NCBI GenBank assembly: GCA_026988195.1
Contig: JALSLS010000489.1
Span: 1-5,699 of the forward strand
DNA length: 5,699 bases
Reading direction: 5' to 3'
Source: Methylomonas sp.
Lineage (GTDB): Bacteria > Pseudomonadota > Gammaproteobacteria > Methylococcales > Methylomonadaceae
The position numbers and the translations under genes were made by a program. The first letter of the stretch is position 1, and every line of letters starts with the position of its first letter. This document shows, in pieces, positions 1 to 5,574 of the stretch. The notes under the pieces were generated by a model. That model was not told the origin of the DNA and did no database searches. It was given only the letters and a program-made list of their open reading frames with translations.

Positions 1-664
1 AGCGGTTATTCTGGAGCCTATCGTTCAAGGTGCAGGCGGCATGCGTTTTTATTCACCAGATTATCTTAAACAAACCCGTACACTCTGCGATCAATATAAT
101 GTGTTATTAATTCTGGATGAAATAGCAACAGGGTTTGGTCGTACTGGTAAACTATTTGCTTGCGAACATGCAAACATAGAACCCGATATTCTTTGTCTTG
201 GTAAGGCGTTGACGGGAGGCTATATGACCCTAGCGGCAACATTAACCAATCACCACATCGCACAAACCATCAGCGAAGGCGAGCCTGGTATATTTATGCA
301 CGGGCCAACTTTTATGGCTAACCCTTTAGCCTGTAGTGCGGGACTAGCCAGCTTAAAGTTACTTTTAAATTCACCTTGGCAACAAAGAATAAAACAAATT
401 GAACAACAGCTAAAAACTGAGTTAGAACCCTGCCGCCACTATTTACCAGTAAAAGATGTTCGTGTTTTAGGTGCTATTGCTGTGGTAGAACTTCATAAGC
501 CTGTTAATATGCAAGTAATCCAACCTCAATTTGTTGAAGCGGGTGTCTGGGTTCGTCCTTTTAATAATTTAATCTATTTAATGCCACCTTATATAATAGA
601 AGCCAATGATCTAACTATATTAACCAATGCTGTTACTACAATAATTTCTAACATTGAGGATTAA
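1..664 (+). CDS. bioA: Adenosylmethionine-8-amino-7-oxononanoate aminotransferase (BioA), C-terminal part
   Basis: PLP-dependent class III aminotransferase of biotin synthesis. It transfers an amino group from S-adenosylmethionine to KAPA (8-amino-7-oxononanoate), giving DAPA, in the cytoplasm. The reading frame is open from base 2, so the gene is cut by the window edge. About 220 residues are present against roughly 430 for E. coli BioA, so about half is missing at the N-terminus. The remainder matches the E. coli protein closely from memory: EPIVQGAGGMR at the edge, then DEIATGFGRTGKLFACEHA with the Asp that contacts the PLP pyridine nitrogen (codon 116-118), then LGKALTGG with the Schiff-base Lys (codon 203-205), HGPTFMANPLAC (phosphate contact), and VRPFNNLIYLMPPYII, whose Arg corresponds to the KAPA-carboxylate Arg. 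The ATG at 41 is internal, not the start. The TAA stop overlaps the next start codon. Nothing suggests a broken gene; the truncation is an edge effect. Confidence 0.97.
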   Translation, partial: AVILEPIVQGAGGMRFYSPDYLKQTRTLCDQYNVLLILDEIATGFGRTGKLFACEHANIEPDILCLGKALTGGYMTLAATLTNHHIAQTISEGEPGIFMHGPTFMANPLACSAGLASLKLLLNSPWQQRIKQIEQQLKTELEPCRHYLPVKDVRVLGAIAVVELHKPVNMQVIQPQFVEAGVWVRPFNNLIYLMPPYIIEANDLTILTNAVTTIISNIED

Positions 665-1683
665 TGATGACCAATTCAAAACTACGCTGGGGCATACTCG
701 GTGCTGCTCGCATCAACCAACAACTGATGCCCGCCATTGTTGAAGCAGAAAACAGCGAACTGGTTGCTATTGCAAGCAGGCGTATAGGTGCTGCGGCAGA
801 AACCTTAGAAAAATATGCCCCCCAACAAAAAAACGTCATTATTTATGATAATCCTGAATTGCTATTAAAGGATGATTCAATTCAAGCTGTCTATATCCCT
901 TTAGCCAATAAAGAGCATGCCGAGTGGGTGTTACGCGCCATTGAACACGGCAAGCATGTGCTATGCGAGAAACCAATGGCACTGACTGTTGACGATATTG
1001 AAGCCATTGAAACCGCCGCCCAAAAACATAAGGTTACTGTGATGGAAGGTTTTATGTATCGTTTTCACCCTCAACATGCTCGAGTAAAACAAATTATAGA
1101 CTCAGGATTAATTGGTGAAGTGCGCTCAGTTAGGTCTTGTTTTTCTTATTTAATGCAACCTGCCCGTGAATACCGTATTGATAACACTATTGAAAATGGC
1201 AGTGGAGCGATGTGGGATATAGGTTGTTATGCCATTCATGCAGCCAGACTGCCTTTTTTCAATGAAAAGCCTGTTGCAGTCACTGCTATGGCTAAACATA
1301 TAGCGAGCGGTGCAGATATTAGCTGTAACGGTATTATTGATTTTGGTGATGGGAAGTACGCCCATTTTGACTTTGGCTTTGAACATGCTCGCCGTGCAGA
1401 ATATGAAGTTATTGGTACTAAAGGTGGGTTAAAGTGTCACAATGTCTGGGCCAAACAAGCTGAAACACCTATTATTTCTTGGTGGACTGAGGCGGGAGAA
1501 CAAGAACAAGAGACTCTCCCCTTAGCCAATCACTTCCGACTAGAAGTTGAACATTTTAGCGATTGCATCCTAAACAATAAGAAAGTTTTATTATCTCTTG
1601 ATGATGCAAAAACTAACTGCAAAATTATTAATGCAACATTAGAATCGATTAAAACAGCAACACAGATCAAATTTAATGCCTAG
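664..1683 (+). CDS. Gfo/Idh/MocA family NAD(P)-dependent oxidoreductase
   Basis: Soluble two-domain dehydrogenase of about 339 residues, a normal family length. The N-terminal Rossmann fold starts with RWGILGAARI (residues 8-17, dinucleotide loop). The family signature CEKP is at 101-104, with Lys103 as the expected catalytic/substrate lysine. MYRFHPQ (131-137) and GSGAMWDIGCYAIHAAR (179-195, Asp185 and Tyr189) match the alpha/beta substrate-binding domain of the dihydrodiol dehydrogenase / D-xylose dehydrogenase / glucose-fructose oxidoreductase branch. The substrate is probably a sugar, polyol or cyclic diol; the sequence does not say which. ATG codons at 664 and 667 compete: GAGGA at 656-660 lies 3 nt before the first and 6 nt before the second, so 667 has the more usual spacing. 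The overlap with the bioA stop implies translational coupling and a shared transcript. No known biotin step needs this enzyme, so pathway membership is not assumed. Confidence 0.9.
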   Translation: MMTNSKLRWGILGAARINQQLMPAIVEAENSELVAIASRRIGAAAETLEKYAPQQKNVIIYDNPELLLKDDSIQAVYIPLANKEHAEWVLRAIEHGKHVLCEKPMALTVDDIEAIETAAQKHKVTVMEGFMYRFHPQHARVKQIIDSGLIGEVRSVRSCFSYLMQPAREYRIDNTIENGSGAMWDIGCYAIHAARLPFFNEKPVAVTAMAKHIASGADISCNGIIDFGDGKYAHFDFGFEHARRAEYEVIGTKGGLKCHNVWAKQAETPIISWWTEAGEQEQETLPLANHFRLEVEHFSDCILNNKKVLLSLDDAKTNCKIINATLESIKTATQIKFNA

Positions 1684-1723
1684 TTCAGCTTAGGTTAATA
1701 AAAACATGCTTAAATTTATTAAT

Positions 1724-1752
1724 TTGCTAATATTCTAAATAGCTGGTAAATT
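1724..1752 (+). promoter_or_regulatory. Candidate sigma-70 promoter for the VWA/OmpA lipoprotein gene
   Basis: TTGCTA (1724-1729) is followed after 17 nt by TAAATT (1747-1752), which is preceded by TG at 1744-1745 as in extended -10 promoters. Each hexamer matches consensus at 4 of 6 positions. The predicted start near 1759 leaves a leader of about 36 nt, ending in AAGGAAA (1781-1787) 7 nt before the ATG. The surrounding DNA is AT-rich, so a chance match is possible. Confidence 0.4.
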
Positions 1753-1794
1753 TTCACTAGTTACACCCAACCAAAACGTTAAGGAAAATTTAAT

Positions 1795-2985
1795 ATGAAA
1801 AAAACCTTATTAACAGTTACAACAATAGCCGCAGTGGCTTTATCTGGCTGTGCTACTCAATCCATTAGTACATTCGAACCTTTTCAAGCAAAAGATCTAA
1901 ACAGCTTAATTCGATCGGGTCACTTACAACAAAAAAAGGGTACTTTTTTCGTTATTAATGACTCATCATCATCTACCGGAAATACCTACCTTGGCTCCGG
2001 CTTCTCTGGCCAGTCAAACCCTACAAAACTTTCAGTTGAAAAAGAACTATTAAATAGGATGAATAAAACTATTCCTAATATTTCATTATCTTCTGGCCTT
2101 CGTAGCTTTGGCTATGGCTCATGCCTAGACTGGGGATTTACAAAACTAAACCAAGCGGTTCAAAGCCATTCTCCAGCCACCTTTAATAGTTCAATTAACT
2201 CGTTAGAATGCTCTAGTGGTGGAACACCTGTCGCGTCTGCATTTACTGCAGCAAATGATGATCTTGCTTCTGCTCCTGGCAATATCGGGGTTATCCTTTT
2301 TAGTGACGGACACAACTACGACGTATCACCAATACCTGCAATAGAAACGCTGAAAGCAACATACGGTAATAAACTATGTGTTTATACTGTTTGGGTTGGT
2401 AATGAAGATGAAAAATCAGGACAAGCTATTCTTGAAGGCTTAACAGCCGCTTCGGGCTGTGGGTTCTCTACAACGGCTAATGCGATTGCTTCAAGCAGCG
2501 GCATGGCGAACTTTGTTACTAACGTGTTTTTTGACCATACAACACCTGTAGTACCTAAACCAAATGATTCCGATGGTGATGGCGTTATAGATAGTAAAGA
2601 CAAGTGCCCTAACACTCCAAAAGGTGCCATTGTTGATAGAGACGGCTGCTGGGCATTCCATGGTATTCTATTCGACTTTGATAAATCGACTATAAAAGCT
2701 GAATACAAGAATTTATTTGATAATGCAATTCTTGTATTAAAACAGAATCCTAGCTTAACTGTAGAAATCCAAGGACATACTGATAGCCGTGGTTCTGAAT
2801 CATACAACCAATCGTTATCTATAAGCAGAGCTCAAGCAGTTAAACAACACCTTGTTAACAATGGTATTGCACCTTCTCGCTTAACAACTAAAGGTTTTGG
2901 CGAATCTCAGCCAGTTGCTTCAAACGAGACTGAAGCAGGTAGAGCTCATAACCGTCGCGTTGTTTACAAAAGAACCGATATGTAA
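1795..2985 (+). CDS. Lipoprotein with VWA domain, TSP type-3 repeat and OmpA-like peptidoglycan-binding domain
   Basis: Predicted outer-membrane lipoprotein of 396 residues facing the periplasm. Residues 1-18 form a signal peptide ending in a lipobox (LSGC, Cys19 lipidated). There is no Asp at +2 (Ala follows), so sorting to the outer membrane is expected. Residues about 50-245 look like a von Willebrand A domain with all MIDAS elements: Asp56-x-Ser58-x-Ser60, Thr144 in GGTPVASA, and Asp171 in FSDG. Residues 257-286 hold an Asp-rich calcium-binding thrombospondin type-3 motif (NDSDGDGVIDSKDKCPNTP). Residues about 289-393 are an OmpA C-terminal domain with GHTDSRGS and NQSLSISRAQAV; Asp330 and Arg345 match the diaminopimelate-binding Asp/Arg pair of OmpA. 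No beta-barrel is present. It is likely a peptidoglycan anchor that also presents a metal-dependent protein-binding module; the ligand is unknown. The start is set by AAGGAAA at 1781-1787 and by the signal peptide. It is probably transcribed alone. Confidence 0.9.
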   Translation: MKKTLLTVTTIAAVALSGCATQSISTFEPFQAKDLNSLIRSGHLQQKKGTFFVINDSSSSTGNTYLGSGFSGQSNPTKLSVEKELLNRMNKTIPNISLSSGLRSFGYGSCLDWGFTKLNQAVQSHSPATFNSSINSLECSSGGTPVASAFTAANDDLASAPGNIGVILFSDGHNYDVSPIPAIETLKATYGNKLCVYTVWVGNEDEKSGQAILEGLTAASGCGFSTTANAIASSSGMANFVTNVFFDHTTPVVPKPNDSDGDGVIDSKDKCPNTPKGAIVDRDGCWAFHGILFDFDKSTIKAEYKNLFDNAILVLKQNPSLTVEIQGHTDSRGSESYNQSLSISRAQAVKQHLVNNGIAPSRLTTKGFGESQPVASNETEAGRAHNRRVVYKRTDM

Positions 2986-3152
2986 TTATACTTCGCGCGG
3001 TCACGGGTGCGGAATTTATAAGCTGCTGATTTTTGCCAATAGCTGCGTTGCTGAAACAGGCGCATAGCAAGCTACGCAACTGTTTCAGCAACGCAGCTAT
3101 TGGCAAAAACTCAGCGGTTAGAAATCCGCAGTCGTGACCGCGCGAAGTATAA
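2986..3152. repeat. Giant imperfect palindrome (about 167 nt), copy 1 of a hairpin repeat family
   Basis: The element begins at the base after the lipoprotein stop codon. The outer arms 2986-3005 and 3133-3152 are perfectly complementary over 20 bp. The inner arms 3030-3059 and 3080-3109 are perfectly complementary over 30 bp, extended by GCTGA (3025-3029) with TCAGC (3111-3115) across a one-base bulge. TGCGGA (3008-3013) also pairs with TCCGCA (3125-3130). The apical loop 3060-3079 is GCGCATAGCAAGCTACGCAA and recurs unchanged at 5642-5661. The motif CAACGCAG (3089-3096) also recurs in the second copy, with the same 9-nt offset from the loop. No coding capacity or transposase is present. It could be a non-autonomous mobile palindrome, a structured 3' RNA end, or both. 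Confidence 0.95.
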
Positions 3153-3191
3153 CAATCAAATGATTGCTGAATCGGAAAGAAGATAACCCAT

Positions 3192-3276
3192 TTAGCCCCC
3201 TCTTTAGAAAAGAGGGGTTAGGGGAGATTTTATTAGACAAATCCCCCTCAATCCCCCTTTTTCAAAGGGGGAGGTG
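3192..3276. repeat. Two inverted copies of a C/G-rich palindromic repeat
   Basis: Unit 1 (3192-3230) contains the hairpin CCCCTCTTT (3197-3205) / AAAGAGGGG (3209-3217) with an AGA loop. Unit 2 (3239-3276) contains CCCCCTTT (3253-3260) / AAAGGGGG (3264-3271) with a TTC loop. The reverse complement of unit 1 aligns with unit 2 from AAATC through the hairpin, so these are two diverged copies facing each other across 8 nt (3231-3238). GATTT (3226-3230) and AAATC (3239-3243) form the junction stem. There is no ORF inside. It is an intergenic repeat of the small palindromic REP-like kind; the family name is not known to me. Confidence 0.8.
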
Positions 3277-3288
3277 TGAACGGTTACG

Positions 3289-3320
3289 AAAGGAGGGTTG
3301 TAATAATCCTCCTTTTTTTT
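3289..3320 (+). terminator. Strong rho-independent terminator
   Basis: The stem AAAGGAGGGTT (3289-3299) pairs with AATCCTCCTTT (3305-3315), giving 11 bp with one G-U pair and a 5-nt loop (GTAAT). It runs directly into eight consecutive T (3313-3320). The orientation suits transcripts coming from the lipoprotein gene on the + strand, about 300 nt downstream of its stop. On the - strand the hairpin is followed by only three T, so it would be much weaker for the convergent hydrolase transcript. Confidence 0.85.
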
Positions 3321-3351
3321 GCCTGTAGCTTTCTAAAGTAGTTACCTTTTT

Positions 3352-4119
3352 CTACACAAAGTTAATCACACTTTCTAAAAATTCAGCGGGTTTATCAATA
3401 TGCAACCAGTGGTTTGCACCTTTTATAATAGATATTTTAGCCTCAGGAAAACTTGTCTTGATTGCAGGTTCATCTAAATAAGTTGAGTTTTCCCCCATCA
3501 AAAAAAGAACCTCTCCTAAATAGGGTTTGATGCTCTCTAGTTTTGGAAAAGCAATGATCTTATCTGCTGTACGGTAAAACACCTCTAGGTCTATACGCCA
3601 ACTATATTGCCCATTTTTTAGCTGTATGTTTTGCAATAAAAACTGGCGATACGCTAGCTCAGGTATAAAAGGCTGTAAAAAATCATCCGCCTGTTTTCTA
3701 TTGCTTATTTGGTCTAAGGGGAGCTGCATTAAGGCATTAATAGTTTTATCAAAACTATGATGATAACTAACCGGGGATATATCAGCTACCAGTAATTTGT
3801 GGACTCTTTCAGGGTGGTTTAAAGCAAACCACATAGCCACCTTCCCGCCCATACTGTGGCCTAAAATATTGGCTTTTTGTAATTGATGGGAATCCATAAA
3901 ACATTTTAAATCTTCAGCCATCAATGGATAATCCATTTCAGCAGCATGAGGTGACAAACCATGGTTACGCATATCTAAAACATAGACATGGTAAATTTTA
4001 GCTAATTGTTTAGCCATTTGTCGCCAGTTCCGTGAGGATGCAAAAAAGCCATGTAAAAGTATTAAAGGCTTGTTTTTTAGATCACCATATTCCTCAAATG
4101 CTAATTGGACGCTTTCCAT
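3352..4119 (-). CDS. ybfF: Alpha/beta hydrolase, YbfF-like esterase
   Basis: Cytoplasmic serine hydrolase of 255 residues, the same size as E. coli YbfF and related to the bacterial relatives of ABHD11. Visible features: oxyanion-hole motif LLHGFFASSRNW (21-32), VLDMRNHGLSPH (47-58, almost identical to the YbfF segment), nucleophile elbow GHSMGGK with Ser89 (87-93), ADISPVSYH (112-120) with Asp113 as the likely catalytic acid for this subfamily, and GANHWLHIDKP (234-244) with catalytic His237. E. coli YbfF acts on short acyl esters and acyl-CoA thioesters; the natural substrate here cannot be read from sequence. No signal peptide. A weak Shine-Dalgarno (AGGT, 4129-4132) lies 9 nt before the ATG. 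The gene follows the DUF445 gene by 31 nt on the same strand, so co-transcription is likely. No clear terminator of its own is seen downstream. Confidence 0.93.
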   Translation of the reverse strand: MESVQLAFEEYGDLKNKPLILLHGFFASSRNWRQMAKQLAKIYHVYVLDMRNHGLSPHAAEMDYPLMAEDLKCFMDSHQLQKANILGHSMGGKVAMWFALNHPERVHKLLVADISPVSYHHSFDKTINALMQLPLDQISNRKQADDFLQPFIPELAYRQFLLQNIQLKNGQYSWRIDLEVFYRTADKIIAFPKLESIKPYLGEVLFLMGENSTYLDEPAIKTSFPEAKISIIKGANHWLHIDKPAEFLESVINFV

Positions 4120-4150
4120 TTATTCGCTACCTGTTAAGAAATATATCTTT

Positions 4151-4873
4151 TTATACGAAGCTGAAACCAGCACCAATAAGACCACCAAACACACCACCCC
4201 AAACCACTAGCCATCCTAGATGTTGACGAATAATATCTTGCACCATTTCTTTAACCAGCTGAGGGGTTAATTCACTCAGGCGTTTATCAATAACTATCTC
4301 TACTTTACTAATAATGTCTTCGCCAATTTTATGAGCATCTAAACTCTGCTCTAAGGCCGCACTAAACTTATCTGACTCAACCATTTCAACTAAAGTGGCT
4401 TTCATTTTTTCGGTGAAAGGTTCTTTCAAAGGCAGTAATGCCGCCTCACCTCCCATCATTTGTAACATATCACCAAATGATGATTCCATAATTGAAGATA
4501 TCAAACCTGCAAATATTTTGTCGTAATCAATAACTTCCATTAATGGTCCAATATCAAGGAGTTTTCCTGCCTGTTTTTCTTCCGTCTGAATAAATTGCTC
4601 AATATTCTCGACCGTAAAAAATTGATTCATCATCAAATCTTTAATCGACAATTTAAACTCTTCAAAACGATTTGGAATAACACCTGACCCATATAAAAAA
4701 GGTATTTTCTCAAACAACATATGAATTGCAATCCAGTTAGTAACCGCTCCAGATAAAGCAAAGAAACCAATAGATTTAATCAATTCAGGGTAAACAGGAC
4801 TAAAAAAACCTGCTGCAATAATTGCAATGGCTATAAAATTTGTAAAGAAGCTTTTATTAAATATTTTTTTCAT
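4151..4873 (-). CDS. DUF445 family membrane protein
   Basis: Protein of 240 residues with the DUF445 layout: hydrophobic N-terminal segments (about 9-28 and 31-54), a long amphipathic, helix-rich soluble middle (about 75-215), and a glycine-rich C-terminal membrane segment (219-239). The family signature is clear in SGAVTNWIAIHMLFEKIP (41-58) followed by GVIPNRFEEFK (64-74). DUF445 proteins are inner-membrane proteins of unknown biochemical role; this one is at the short end of the family. An in-frame TAA lies 15 nt upstream (five sense codons before the ATG), so the ATG at 4873 is the earliest possible ATG start. The N-terminal membrane segment argues against the next ATG, at residue 52. No Shine-Dalgarno is visible before it. 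Its neighbour 31 nt downstream is the YbfF-like hydrolase, probably on the same transcript; a functional link is unproven. Confidence 0.88.
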   Translation of the reverse strand: MKKIFNKSFFTNFIAIAIIAAGFFSPVYPELIKSIGFFALSGAVTNWIAIHMLFEKIPFLYGSGVIPNRFEEFKLSIKDLMMNQFFTVENIEQFIQTEEKQAGKLLDIGPLMEVIDYDKIFAGLISSIMESSFGDMLQMMGGEAALLPLKEPFTEKMKATLVEMVESDKFSAALEQSLDAHKIGEDIISKVEIVIDKRLSELTPQLVKEMVQDIIRQHLGWLVVWGGVFGGLIGAGFSFV

Positions 4874-4897
4874 TATGGGTGAAGTGTTTTATGAGTA

Positions 4898-4920
4898 TGC
4901 AAGCTGTAAGGTAACTTGCA
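4898..4920. promoter_or_regulatory. Inverted repeat upstream of the DUF445 gene, possible operator
   Basis: TGCAAG (4898-4903) and CTTGCA (4915-4920) are perfect 6-bp arms around an 11-nt centre, 25 nt ahead of the DUF445 start. On the - strand TTGCAA (4916-4921) and CATACT (4894-4899) form a weak 16-nt-spaced promoter candidate that the repeat would overlie. Short arms and a weak promoter keep confidence low. Confidence 0.3.
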
Positions 4921-4951
4921 ATAAATATATGAGCGCCATATTATAAAGTAA

Positions 4952-5227
4952 TCAAGAACCCACCGATTCAACTTTATTCTTATTTGCAAATCCAGCCCCT
5001 TTTTTAACTTTCGCTTTTAAATCCAAGTCATCAATCAATGTTCGGTAATCTATATCCACTTTATTCATCTCAGCAAAGCACCGTGCAATGACCGCTATGG
5101 TATTAGGCACTTCATCTTTTTTCTTATAAGACTGTAAGTTTTTATCGCTAACTTTAATAAGCTTACTGAACTTTGGTAGACTGATTTCCGCATCAAGCAA
5201 TAGTTTTTTAAACTCGATAAAACTCAT
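4952..5227 (-). CDS. Small helix-turn-helix (XRE-like) protein
   Basis: Protein of 91 residues. Residues 3-54 have the spacing of a lambda-repressor/XRE-type HTH: helix 1 IEFKKLLLDAE, then SLPKFSKLIKVSDKNLQSYKKKDEVP (16-41), where LPKFSKLIKVS is the first HTH helix plus turn and DKNLQSYKK the recognition helix. A helix follows (TIAVIARCFAEM, 43-54). The C-terminal tail (70-91) is Lys/Gly/Asn-rich and probably disordered; it could add DNA contacts. No enzyme domain is seen. The start is well supported by GGAG (minus strand, 5233-5236), 5 nt before the ATG. The gene is divergent from the histone-like gene with apparently overlapping promoters, so autoregulation or control of that neighbour is plausible but inferred. 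It could instead be a DNA-binding protein with an unlinked regulon. Confidence 0.75.
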   Translation of the reverse strand: MSFIEFKKLLLDAEISLPKFSKLIKVSDKNLQSYKKKDEVPNTIAVIARCFAEMNKVDIDYRTLIDDLDLKAKVKKGAGFANKNKVESVGS

Positions 5228-5259
5228 ACCCTCTCCAAAAATATATTAATTCCCTATAT

Positions 5260-5288
5260 TTTATACCTAATCCCTTAGAATTTGTTGA
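5260..5288 (-). promoter_or_regulatory. Candidate promoter of the HTH gene
   Basis: Read on the minus strand, TCAACA (5283-5288) and TATAAA (5260-5265) are separated by exactly 17 nt. The expected start near 5253 leaves a leader of about 26 nt containing the GGAGAG ribosome site. Its -35 box shares four base pairs with the -35 box of the opposite promoter. Confidence 0.5.
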
Positions 5289-5313
5289 CCATATTGGTAA
5301 TAATATATATTAT
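5285..5313 (+). promoter_or_regulatory. Sigma-70 promoter of the histone-like gene
   Basis: TTGACC (5285-5290, 5 of 6 to consensus) and TATTAT (5308-5313, 5 of 6) are separated by 17 nt. The predicted start near 5320 gives a leader of about 54 nt. ACCAT-A-TTGGT (5288-5298), an imperfect palindrome, overlies the end of the -35 box and the start of the spacer, where a repressor could block either direction. Confidence 0.65.
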
Positions 5314-5318
5314 AGTTA

Positions 5319-5349
5319 TAACTTATTACTATTAGTAAGTTATTTTTTT
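5319..5349 (+). promoter_or_regulatory. AT-rich palindrome followed by a T-run in the leader of the histone-like gene
   Basis: TAACTTA (5319-5325) pairs with TAAGTTA (5336-5342), followed at once by seven T (5343-5349). An overlapping alternative is TTACTA-T-TAGTAA (5326-5338). The arrangement falls at the predicted transcript start and resembles a weak intrinsic terminator or a 5' stabilising hairpin. As DNA it could also be a dyad operator. The stem is almost all A-T, so RNA stability is low. Confidence 0.4.
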
Positions 5350-5373
5350 ATTTACATCTACTAAGGAAAAAAC

Positions 5374-5574
5374 ATGTCAAAAGTAATTAAGAAAAAAGTA
5401 GCCCTTAAAGTTGCTAAAAAAATCACTAAAAAAGCAGTCGCTAAAAAAGCAATCGCTAAAAAGAATGCTAAGTCTGTCATCAAAAAAGCAACAAAAGCTA
5501 TTTTAAACAAAAAAGCCAGCAATAAAAAATCAGCCAAAAAAGTTGCCAAAAAATCAGTAAAAAAAGCAGCTTAG
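5374..5574 (+). CDS. Lys/Ala-rich histone H1-like protein
   Basis: Protein of 66 residues with 27 Lys and 14 Ala, no Asp or Glu, no Arg, no aromatic residue and no Cys. Most of it is a degenerate repeat of the form KKAxAKK / KKxAKK, as in the C-terminal tails of eukaryotic H1 and of bacterial H1-like proteins (the HctB and AlgP type). Such proteins bind DNA or RNA non-specifically through charge and are mostly disordered when free; a nucleoid role is inferred. No globular domain precedes the tail. Translation is well supported by AAGGAAAA (5363-5370), 3 nt before the ATG with its core about 7 nt away, and by a good promoter upstream. The opposite strand is open for 62 codons, but that is the hydrophobic mirror of AAA codons. 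The HTH gene is transcribed away on the other side. A hairpin repeat starts directly after the TAG stop. Confidence 0.85.
   Translation: MSKVIKKKVALKVAKKITKKAVAKKAIAKKNAKSVIKKATKAILNKKASNKKSAKKVAKKSVKKAA

Noticed and set aside
2382..2807. 141-codon open frame on the minus strand
   Set aside because: It lies wholly inside the lipoprotein gene, opposite its conserved VWA, TSP3 and OmpA motifs, and shows no recognisable protein features.
2888..3106. 72-codon minus-strand frame ending in the lipoprotein gene
   Set aside because: It runs through the giant palindrome and the conserved OmpA C-terminal codons; there is no support for expression.
2986..3152. Integron attC site or tRNA-like structure
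   Set aside because: The length and imperfect palindrome recall attC, but I do not find consistent core-site sequences shared by the two copies. There is no cassette array or integrase, and no cloverleaf can be drawn.
3192..3276. Terminator for the hydrolase gene on the minus strand
   Set aside because: The hairpins are strong, but neither is followed by a T-run in that direction, so they are called repeats. Some terminator activity cannot be excluded.
4032..4226. 64-codon plus-strand frame
   Set aside because: It overlaps the start of the hydrolase and the end of DUF445 on the opposite strand; no ribosome site or motif.
5361..5549. 62-codon minus-strand frame encoding a very hydrophobic peptide
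   Set aside because: Phe/Leu/Ala richness is the mirror of AAA and GCN codons in the Lys/Ala-rich gene. That gene has a ribosome site and a promoter.
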